Assembly (NCBI GenBank): GCA_029240775.1 | Contig: JARDZQ010000175.1 | Coordinates: 1 to 5,583, forward strand | Direction of reading: 5' to 3' | DNA length: 5,583 bases | DNA from: Rubrobacteraceae bacterium | GTDB lineage: Bacteria; Actinomycetota; Rubrobacteria; Rubrobacterales; Rubrobacteraceae | In this document: positions 1 through 5,448 of the stretch, piece after piece | Layout: every line of letters starts with the position of its first letter | How positions within the stretch are numbered: the stretch's first letter is position 1 | Notes under the pieces: generated by a model | The model's input: the letters and a program-made list of their open reading frames with translations, nothing else | Told to the model about the DNA's origin: nothing | Database searches by the model: none | Program-made: the position numbers and the translations under genes

Positions 1-218
1 CAACTGTACTGACCACCGCTATAGATCAGAGATTTGACAGAGATTTGACAGTGACCGGGGCAAACATCGGTAAACAATGGGAAACGTGAGATACGAGAAT
101 CAGGCTTAGGTAAGGGAGTTTTGAAACGTCCAGAAACACCCATAACACCTTGACGCTGCCTTTGCACGGCGGAGGACCAGCTCGACGGTGGACGCTCGCG
201 GGCGGAACAGGTGAGCCT
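1..218. other. Non-coding upstream region
   Basis: I see no convincing coding region here on either strand. The stretch is more AT-rich than the genes to its right. It contains a tandem TTGACA-bearing repeat (30-51) and several GAAAC/AAAC tracts spaced 10 bases apart (62, 72, 82 and again 124, 134). It probably holds regulatory sites for the ureohydrolase gene, but no known operator was recognised. The 3' end of a neighbouring gene cannot be seen. Confidence 0.5.
30..51. repeat. Tandem 11-bp direct repeat containing TTGACA
   Basis: AGATTTGACAG occurs twice back to back (30-40 and 41-51) with no mismatch. Each copy carries TTGACA, the sigma-70 -35 consensus, at 34-39 and 45-50. No good -10 box lies 16-18 bases downstream; the nearest AT-rich candidate, TAAACA at 71-76, is 20 bases away. 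The pair could therefore be a regulator-binding repeat rather than a promoter. The repeat itself is certain; its role is not. Confidence 0.6.
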
Positions 219-224
219 TATAAT
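219..224 (+). promoter_or_regulatory. Candidate -10 promoter box (TATAAT)
   Basis: A perfect TATAAT sits at 219-224, in an otherwise GC-rich stretch, 121 bases before the ureohydrolase start. It predicts a transcript beginning near 231, immediately before the foldable leader at 236-320. The matching -35 position (about 195-201) is GC-rich and does not resemble TTGACA, and there is no TG extension. If used, it may need an activator. Confidence 0.45.
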
Positions 225-235
225 GCAGGAGTGGA

Positions 236-320
236 AGCGGGAAGGGACTTCGCTATGTTCGGCTCTAAAGCTGATCTGGCGTTTATCGCCAGGACTTTGA
301 AGGAGAGCGTCCGAACCCTT
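236..320 (+). ncRNA. Candidate structured 5' leader RNA (unknown class)
   Basis: Nested, collinear pairings give one long bulged hairpin: 242-246 with 316-320, 249-252 with 312-315, 262-266 with 304-308, 267-270 with 295-298, and a perfect 6-bp terminal stem 276-281 with 287-292 closing a TTTAT loop. The first 9 bases of the outer 5' strand can instead form a local hairpin (AGC 236-238 and GAAG 241-244 with CTTC 248-251 and GCT 252-254), so two exclusive states are possible. The element lies between a TATAAT box and the Shine-Dalgarno of the ureohydrolase, where a riboswitch or other cis-acting RNA would sit. I could not match it to a known class: CTGATCTGG at 271-279 recalls the TPP riboswitch, but the other conserved TPP parts are absent. 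Pairing was found by eye, without energy or covariation support. Confidence 0.4.
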
Positions 321-331
321 TAGCGATATAT

Positions 332-337
332 AGGAGG
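332..337 (+). promoter_or_regulatory. Ribosome binding site of the ureohydrolase gene
   Basis: A full AGGAGG lies 7 bases before the GTG at 345. It fixes this GTG as the start, ahead of the later internal GTG at 547, which has no Shine-Dalgarno. This shows that the original gene began upstream of the frameshift. Confidence 0.85.
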
Positions 338-344
338 CGATCTA

Positions 345-1266
345 GTGGTCAGCTACGAACCGGCGAACTCCTTCGAGACGCCGCGCTTCTCGGGCGTTCG
401 CACCTTCATGAGGTTGCCAAACATCCAGGACCTGGAGAACGCCGACGCCGCCATCGTTGGCGCGCCCTTCGACACGGGGGCCTCCTTCCGGGCAGGGGCT
501 CGCTTCGGCCCTGAGGGCATAAGAAGCGGTCATAGATTACGGCGACGTGTCTGTCGTCCCGGGCTACATCGAGGAGAGCTACGAGCGCATAGCGGCGGGC
601 TTGGAGGAGGTGCACCGGGCAGGAGTGGTACCGATAGTGCTCGGTGGAGACCACTCGGTTGCGCTCCCGGAGCTGCGCGCGGCGGCCGCGGTCCACGGAC
701 CTCTGGCGCTCGTGCAGTTCGACTCCCACGCAGACACCTGGGACGCCTACTTCGGCAAGAAGTACAACCACGGCACCGTCTTCAGGCGCGCCGTTGAGGA
801 AGGCCTGCTGGTACCAGAACACTCGATCCAGGTCGGCATGCGTGGCTCGCTCTACGACCAGGGCGATCTGGAGGCCTCCAGGGAGTTGGGCTTCGACCTC
901 CTCACGACCGACGCGGTCAGGAAGCTCGGCATAGAGGAAACCATAGACCGCGTTCGCGAGAGGGTCGGGGAGGCCAAGGCCTACGTCTCCTTCGACGTGG
1001 ACTTCGTCGATCCGGGCTTTGCTCCCGGCACTGGGACACCAGAGGTCGGTGGTTTCACAAGCCTCGAGGCGCTAGGACTCGTTCGGGGACTTTCCGGCAT
1101 CGATATTGCCGGTTGCGACATCGTTGAGGTCTACCCTCATTACGATGGTCCTGGCCAAGTTACGGCTCTGTTAGCGGCTACGGTTGCCTTTGAGTTTCTG
1201 AGCCTGCTCGCCAGACTAAGAGAGGCGGTTCAAACGGGTGGCGCAGCGCTCAGCCGGTCGGAGTAA
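345..1266 (+). pseudogene. Agmatinase-family ureohydrolase, disrupted by internal deletion and frameshift
   Basis: Ureohydrolases (agmatinase, guanidinobutyrase, arginase and relatives) use a di-manganese centre to release urea from guanidino compounds. Frame 1 starts at the GTG at 345 and gives about 60 family-like residues, including GAPFDTGASFRAGARFGPEGIR. After about 524 it turns into non-family sequence and ends at 797. The family sequence resumes in another frame at about 526 (AVIDYGDVSVVPG) and runs to the stop at 1264-1266. That frame has a stop at 520-522, so no single frame covers the gene. Comparison with E. coli SpeB, which has about 23 residues between the equivalent AIR and NVVDCGD, shows roughly 20 codons missing at the junction. 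The C-terminal part keeps GGDHS (His ligand), FDSHAD (Asp, His, Asp) and SFDVDFVDP (two Asp), plus HGTVFRRA. The segment from GTG 547 could give a 239-residue product, but without the N-terminal substrate loop or an RBS. The cause may be a real mutation or a sequence/assembly error. The exact substrate cannot be told; SpeB-like is the nearest label. Confidence 0.85.
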
Positions 1267-1267
1267 A

Positions 1268-1287
1268 GCGTTGGGAGAACCCAAAGC
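1268..1287 (+). other. Small hairpin after the ureohydrolase stop
   Basis: TTGGG (1271-1275) and CCCAA (1280-1284) form a 5-bp stem around an AGAA loop, extended past one mismatch by GC/GC. No T-run follows. It is too weak for a confident terminator and lies only 2 bases past the stop. The 79-base spacing suggests the ureohydrolase and permease are cotranscribed, with this hairpin at most modulating the message. Confidence 0.25.
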
Positions 1288-1332
1288 AACCCGAGAGAAT
1301 AGTTAGCGCCAGAGTCAATATCCAAAGCGGCA

Positions 1333-1338
1333 AAGGAG
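1333..1338 (+). promoter_or_regulatory. Ribosome binding site of the permease
   Basis: AAGGAG ends 7 bases before the ATG at 1346 and is the well-placed site. A second purine run, GGAGG (1341-1345), touches the ATG directly and is too close to serve it. Confidence 0.7.
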
Positions 1339-1345
1339 CAGGAGG

Positions 1346-2890
1346 ATGAGTTCTACTGCCGGCGAATCGAGAGGCACCGCTCACGGCGAGGTGGTCGAGG
1401 AGCACAGGCTCAGCAAGGGGTTCACCTTCCGCAGCGCGTTCGCCCTTGGCTTCGCTGACGTCTCCCCGATCGTTGCGCTCTACGCAATCTTCACGCTAGC
1501 ACTGTTTACGGCTGGACCAGCGTTCTTCTGGGCTTTCCCGATCGTGCTAACCGGCCAGCTCTTGGTGGCGGCTGTTTTCGGTGAACTGGCATCGCGGTGG
1601 CCATACGCAGGCAGCGTGTATCAATGGGCGCGCCACGTCCAAGGCACGCAGTGGGGTTGGTTCGCGGCGTGGGCATACATGTGGGGCCTGACGATCGCAC
1701 TTTCGGCATTGTCCTACGGCGCTGCCGGCTTTCTGCTGGAAATCTTCGATGTCGAGAACCCGACTCGGTGGTTGACCACTGCGGTCGCCCTGCTGATCAT
1801 TGGCGTAGGCACCTTGGTAAACATGGTCGGTCGCCGCGTCCTCAAGGTTATGATAGTCCTGAGCATTACCGCCGAGGTGCTCGGCTCGGTCGGCCTAGGT
1901 ACGGTGCTCCTACTCTTCTACCGTGTAAATCCTATCGGCACGCTTTTCGACGGATTCGGTACCCAAGGAAACGGCCTCTGGTTCACGGGACCATTTCTCG
2001 TTGCCATCGCTTTTGTGGGATGGTCCTTCCTTGGCTTCGAGGCTGCGGGCTCAATCGGTGAGGAGGTGGAGGAGCCCGAGCGCAACGTCCCGAAGGCTAT
2101 TATTCTTGCCCTGCTTTTCGTCGCTCTCGTCGTCATGTACTCGAGCCTTGCGCTGATACTCGCCATCCCTAATCTGTCGAGGGTTATGTCTGCGCAAAGC
2201 GGTGATCCGGTGGCAGACACGCTCGTCGCGCACTTCGGCGCCGGGATCGGTCGACCATTGCTAATCTTGTTCGTAATCGGCTTTCTCTCTAGCTTCCTTG
2301 CCGTTCAGGCTGCCGTGTCGCGCTGTGTATGGGGATCAGCACGGGATCGCTCACTGCCCGGCTCCGGCTTGCTCGACCAACTGCGGGGGCCGGAGCGGCT
2401 TCCAATCTACTCGATCCTGTTGACCGGAATAGTTGCCAGCTTGCTGGTCCTGCTGGCCGGCTCAGACCTCTACAGCGTTCTCATCAACTTCACGACCATC
2501 GGTTTCTACATCGCCTTCGGCGTGCCCGTTGCCGGTGCCGCGCTCGCGCACCTAAGGGGAACATGGACACCAGGCGTGTTCAGCCTCGGCCGCTGGAGCG
2601 CTCCGGTGGCCTACCTCGCGACAATTTGGGTCACGCTGCAGACGATCAACATCGTCTGGCCGCGTCCAACTCCAGGCACGCCCTGGTACATCACATGGAG
2701 CATGGTGATAACGACCGTCGTCCTCGGAGCCATCGGGATCGTGGTCTATTTGAGCGTGAGAGGACGTATCGAGGCACCCATCGGTGACCGCCTCAGATCG
2801 GCCAGCGCTCAGGTGCTATCCGCGACCGGGCTGACGACACCGGATGAGAGGGCATCGTCCGTAGATCGTGACCCCGACAGGGATAGCTGA
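1346..2890 (+). CDS. APC-superfamily amino acid/amine permease
   Basis: This 514-residue inner-membrane protein most resembles the amino acid/choline transporter branch of the APC superfamily (GABA, choline and amine permeases), which usually drives uptake with ion gradients. About 12 hydrophobic segments are visible, near residues 34-55, 60-80, 103-133, 143-160, 167-191, 212-235, 251-274, 302-325, 354-371, 376-402, 417-438 and 448-470. Family hallmarks are the GFEAAGSIGEE segment (residues 230-240), followed by EVEEPERNVPKAI after the sixth helix. The roughly 25-residue hydrophilic N-terminus and the charged, Asp-rich C-tail (after 470) would be cytoplasmic. The start is set by AAGGAG at 1333-1338. 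It lies 79 bases after the ureohydrolase, suggesting import of a guanidino compound or an amino acid derived from one. Substrate is inferred from context only. Codon use is slightly less GC-rich than in the downstream genes. Confidence 0.9.
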   Translation: MSSTAGESRGTAHGEVVEEHRLSKGFTFRSAFALGFADVSPIVALYAIFTLALFTAGPAFFWAFPIVLTGQLLVAAVFGELASRWPYAGSVYQWARHVQGTQWGWFAAWAYMWGLTIALSALSYGAAGFLLEIFDVENPTRWLTTAVALLIIGVGTLVNMVGRRVLKVMIVLSITAEVLGSVGLGTVLLLFYRVNPIGTLFDGFGTQGNGLWFTGPFLVAIAFVGWSFLGFEAAGSIGEEVEEPERNVPKAIILALLFVALVVMYSSLALILAIPNLSRVMSAQSGDPVADTLVAHFGAGIGRPLLILFVIGFLSSFLAVQAAVSRCVWGSARDRSLPGSGLLDQLRGPERLPIYSILLTGIVASLLVLLAGSDLYSVLINFTTIGFYIAFGVPVAGAALAHLRGTWTPGVFSLGRWSAPVAYLATIWVTLQTINIVWPRPTPGTPWYITWSMVITTVVLGAIGIVVYLSVRGRIEAPIGDRLRSASAQVLSATGLTTPDERASSVDRDPDRDS

Positions 2891-2958
2891 GAGGACCACA
2901 CACGCTCAGCAAGACCGCAGGATGGCGCGTGAGCCTGATCGAGCTACAACGGTAACCG

Positions 2959-3016
2959 AGCTTTCCACAGGTGGCGGGGAAGCTGTGGGCTGGGTCCCTC
3001 CCCCGCACCCAGAGCC
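2959..3016 (+). other. Overlapping inverted repeats in the permease-dehydrogenase gap
   Basis: The 218-base gap between the permease and the first dehydrogenase (2891-3108) holds three inverted repeats in a row. AGCTTTCC (2959-2966) pairs with GGGAAGCT (2977-2984), with one G-T pair. CCACAG (2965-2970) pairs with CTGTGG (2983-2988) and competes with the first. CTGGGT (2990-2995) pairs with ACCCAG (3007-3012), extended by GG/CC past a 2-base bulge. No T-tract follows. This may be a U-less terminator or attenuator separating two transcription units. No clear promoter for the following genes was found; TATGAC at 3044-3049 is a weak -10 candidate. Confidence 0.35.
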
Positions 3017-3096
3017 TAAGACGGTTCAGTGTTTACCGTCATTATGACTTGGGCAGTGAAGCACGTCCAACCCAGTCATCGGTGGCGATAGTTGAG

Positions 3097-3101
3097 AGGA
3101 G
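3097..3101 (+). promoter_or_regulatory. Ribosome binding site deciding the first dehydrogenase start
   Basis: AGGAG, within GAGAGGAG (3094-3101), ends 7 bases before the ATG at 3109. The same frame is open back to a GTG at 2971, but the extra 46 residues do not look like SDR sequence and that GTG lacks a comparable site. Confidence 0.8.
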
Positions 3102-3108
3102 CACCCAG

Positions 3109-3816
3109 ATGACACCTGAAGATCACCCTCCAAAAGTTGCGTTAATCACGGGGGCCGCAAGCGGCATCGGGGCCGAGATCGCGACACTACTAAGCAAGCG
3201 GGGTTGGAAGGTCGCCGGGCTTGATTTGCGCGGATCCAGCACCGATTCGTCGCTCATCGCCGACGTGGCGGATCCTGTGGGCATGCGCGCGGCAGTCGAC
3301 CAGGCGACGCGTGAACTAGGCCCGATCTCGCTGCTCGTTACCGTAGCCGGACATTACGAGATGCTACCGATCTCGGAGATCGGGATCGAGAGGTGGCACC
3401 GTATGTTGGCGGTGCACCTGGGCGGCACCCGCAACGCCTGCGCCGCCGTACTGCCAGGCATGGTCGAGAGAGGTAAGGGGCATGTAATAACGATCTCCTC
3501 GGAGCTTGCCCTCGCCGGCGGGGACGGAGACGCCCACTACGTGGCGGCGAAGGGTGCGATCATCGGCTTTACCAAGAGCCTCGCCGCCGAGGTCGCGGGC
3601 AGGGGTGTGAGGGTGAACTCCGTCGCCCCCGGCCCGACGGACACTCCACTGCTCGCGCCGGACTCGCCATGGAGGGATCCCCTTTTCCTCGAGACCCTGC
3701 CGCTGCGCAGGCTCGTGCGCCCTGAGGAGGTCGCCGAGGCCGTGCTCTTCCTCGCCGAGGAGGGCGACTACTTCTGTGGGCAGATTATCTCCCCGAACGC
3801 GGGGGCCGTGATCTGA
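3109..3816 (+). CDS. Short-chain dehydrogenase/reductase (SDR), first copy
   Basis: This 235-residue cytoplasmic oxidoreductase has a single Rossmann fold of the classical SDR type. The cofactor loop TGAASGIG is at residues 14-21. Asp39 at the end of the second strand (LDLR) suggests NAD(H) preference. DVAD (52-55) is the usual adenine-ring contact. The catalytic Ser131, Tyr144 and Lys148 are present (ISSELA and YVAAK), followed by the VNSVAPGPTDTPL loop (169-181) and a normal C-terminal strand. Two positions are unusual: the NNAG-type motif reads TVAG (78-81), and the tetrad Asn expected in the VNLGGT-like helix is His103 (codon CAC, 3415-3417). Length is near the short end for the family. 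Its TGA overlaps the ATG of the next gene by one base. The substrate, a sugar, polyol, hydroxy acid or similar alcohol/ketone, cannot be read from the sequence. Confidence 0.9.
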   Translation: MTPEDHPPKVALITGAASGIGAEIATLLSKRGWKVAGLDLRGSSTDSSLIADVADPVGMRAAVDQATRELGPISLLVTVAGHYEMLPISEIGIERWHRMLAVHLGGTRNACAAVLPGMVERGKGHVITISSELALAGGDGDAHYVAAKGAIIGFTKSLAAEVAGRGVRVNSVAPGPTDTPLLAPDSPWRDPLFLETLPLRRLVRPEEVAEAVLFLAEEGDYFCGQIISPNAGAVI

Positions 3817-4598
3817 TGTCAGCGATGAGCGACGCGAACCCGCTCGCGGGGACTGTGGCACTCGTCACAGGCGCCGCGCAGGGAATCGGACGGGCCACGG
3901 CGCTTAGGCTCGCCGCTGACGGCGCCGCCGTCGCCGTAAACCACCGCGTGCCGTCTCCCGAGCTCGACGAGGTTGCCAAGGCTTGCGGTGGCGTGACGGC
4001 GGTAGCGGACGTCTCGGACCCCGGGGCGGTCGAGGAGATGGTGGTTCGCATCACAAACAGCGTGGGGCCGATCGATCTGCTCGTCGCGAACGCCGCCTAC
4101 ATGTCTATGGGCTCCTTCCTTGAGCAGGACGAGGCGGACTGGTGGAGACAGGTAGACACCAACCTGTCGGGAACCTTCTACCTCGTCCGGTCCGTGCTAC
4201 CCGGCATGCGCCGGCTAGCAGGCGGGTGCATCGTGATCATAAGCTCCGAGTGGGGCGTGATTGGCTGGTCGAACGCCACCGCCTACTCCGCCTCCAAGGC
4301 GGGCCTAATAGCCTTCGGCAAGACGTTCGGGCGCGAGCTGGCCTCCGAGAACATCATCACCAACGTCATCGCTCCCGGTGTCATAGACACCCCACAGCTC
4401 GAGAATGATGCAAGGGACGCCGGCGTCTCCGCGGAGGAGATAAGGGCCCGCTACGTTGCCGAGACGCCATTGGGGCGCATCGGACGCCCGGAGGAGATCG
4501 CCGCCACCGTGGCGTTCCTTGCGCGCGAGGGGTCGGCGGCACTCGTCGGTCAGATTCTGCAGCCTAACGGGGGCACGACGAGGGGCGGTGCGTGGTGA
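3816..4598 (+). CDS. Short-chain dehydrogenase/reductase (SDR), second copy
   Basis: This 260-residue classical SDR of FabG-like type has a complete set of motifs: TGAAQGIG (18-25), ANAA (91-94), tetrad Asn116 in TNLSGT, Ser144, Tyr157 and Lys161 (YSASK), then VIAPGVIDTP (184-193) and the RPEEIA helix (224-229). The second strand ends VNHR (41-44), without the Asp seen in the first copy and with a nearby Arg, which points towards NADP(H). The ATG at 3816 shares its A with the preceding TGA (TGATG), typical of translational coupling. An internal ATG at 3825 is a possible alternative start, and no strong Shine-Dalgarno is seen for either. It is clearly a paralogue of the first dehydrogenase but divergent. 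The reaction is reversible alcohol/ketone oxidoreduction; the substrate is unknown. Confidence 0.9.
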   Translation: MSAMSDANPLAGTVALVTGAAQGIGRATALRLAADGAAVAVNHRVPSPELDEVAKACGGVTAVADVSDPGAVEEMVVRITNSVGPIDLLVANAAYMSMGSFLEQDEADWWRQVDTNLSGTFYLVRSVLPGMRRLAGGCIVIISSEWGVIGWSNATAYSASKAGLIAFGKTFGRELASENIITNVIAPGVIDTPQLENDARDAGVSAEEIRARYVAETPLGRIGRPEEIAATVAFLAREGSAALVGQILQPNGGTTRGGAW

Positions 4599-5434
4599 CG
4601 GACGCCGATTATCGACCGACCATCGGAGACTGGCGCGAGGGTGCCGCCGCGGTTGCCGTTCTCTCCTTCGATGTGGATGCCGAGGCCCCTATCCTCGCCG
4701 AGGGCGACCACTATGCCGAGGACCTCTCGGCCATGTCGCATCAGGCTTACGGCCCGCGCGTGGGTGTACCTCGTATCCTTGAGCTTCTCGCCGCACACGA
4801 GATCAAGGGCACCTTCTTCGTGCCCGGCGCCACGGCCGAACGCTGGCCGGGTACCGTCGAGAACATCCTCGACGCCGGGCACGAGGTCGCCCTGCTCGGT
4901 CACACCCACCGCGTGCTCCCGGGCATGACGATCGAGGAGCAGCGCCGCGACCTGGAACTCGGTCTCGCAGCCCTCGCTCGCCTCGGCACCCAGCCACGCG
5001 GCTACCGCGCGCCCTACTGGAGGTTGACACAGGCGACCCTCGACCTTCTCGCAGGCTACGGTATCCACTACGACTCGTCTTTAATGGATGACGACAAACC
5101 ATGCCGTCTGGCGACCGTCTCGGGGACCGTCGCCGAGTTGCCGGTCCACTGGTCGCTCGACGACTGGGAGCAGTACGCCTTTCTGCCCGATCCGGATATC
5201 GGCCAGCAGATAGAGAGCCCTCTCAAGGTCGTCGAGCTCTGGACGGCCGAGCTCGATGCAATGCGCTGGACCAACTCCTTGTGTGTCCTGACGTGTCACC
5301 CGTTCCTCAGCGGTCGACCCTCTCGCGTGCAGGCGATAGAGAGCTTTATAGAGTTCGCACTGGACTGCGGTGACATCCGTTTCTCCCGGGCGGACCGGCT
5401 CGCGGATGCTGTTCTGGGAAATCCCGATGTGTAA
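4592..5434 (+). CDS. CE4 polysaccharide-deacetylase-family hydrolase (HpPgdA/imidase-like branch)
   Basis: This 280-residue protein has the NodB/CE4 fold, whose members remove acyl groups from sugars or hydrolyse small amides and cyclic imides at a single metal ion. Visible motifs: SFDVDAE (25-31, catalytic-base and metal Asp), YGPRVGVPRIL (53-63), KGTFFVPG (72-79), GHEVALLGHTHR (96-107), RGYRAPYW (136-143), YDSSLMDDD (160-168), ELPVHWSLDDW (182-192) and TCHPFLSGRPSR (234-245). The last four resemble the HpPgdA-like subgroup. There is no signal peptide or membrane anchor, so it is likely cytoplasmic, favouring a small-molecule substrate. The first metal His of the HGxxH-type motif appears to be Leu102 (CTC, 4895-4897), although His104 and His106 are present. 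GTG codons at 4592 and 4595 are both possible starts. GAGGGG at 4580-4585 suits either, and both overlap the upstream stop, implying coupling to the dehydrogenases. Confidence 0.88.
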   Translation: MVTDADYRPTIGDWREGAAAVAVLSFDVDAEAPILAEGDHYAEDLSAMSHQAYGPRVGVPRILELLAAHEIKGTFFVPGATAERWPGTVENILDAGHEVALLGHTHRVLPGMTIEEQRRDLELGLAALARLGTQPRGYRAPYWRLTQATLDLLAGYGIHYDSSLMDDDKPCRLATVSGTVAELPVHWSLDDWEQYAFLPDPDIGQQIESPLKVVELWTAELDAMRWTNSLCVLTCHPFLSGRPSRVQAIESFIEFALDCGDIRFSRADRLADAVLGNPDV

Positions 5435-5448
5435 GAAAGGAGCTCGGC

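Noticed and set aside
236..320. TPP riboswitch
   Set aside because: CTGATCTGG at 271-279 matches part of the TPP consensus, but the CUGAGA block and the conserved sequence after CCAG are absent, and the gene context is not thiamine-related.
406..822. Long minus-strand open frames opposite the ureohydrolase and other genes
   Set aside because: They are antisense to sequence with clear protein-family matches, carry no recognisable motifs and are expected by chance in GC-rich DNA.
547..1266. A separate intact 239-residue ureohydrolase starting at GTG 547
   Set aside because: There is no ribosome binding site, it lacks the N-terminal part of the fold, and matching family sequence lies just upstream in another frame from a well-formed start.
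2922..3047. A 41-codon ATG frame in the permease-dehydrogenase gap
   Set aside because: It has no proper Shine-Dalgarno, a proline-rich unremarkable sequence, and it coincides with the inverted repeats; most likely chance.
2971..3108. N-terminal extension of the first dehydrogenase from a GTG at 2971
   Set aside because: The 46 extra residues lack SDR character and the GTG has no good ribosome binding site, whereas the ATG at 3109 has AGGAG at ideal spacing and gives a normal SDR N-terminus.
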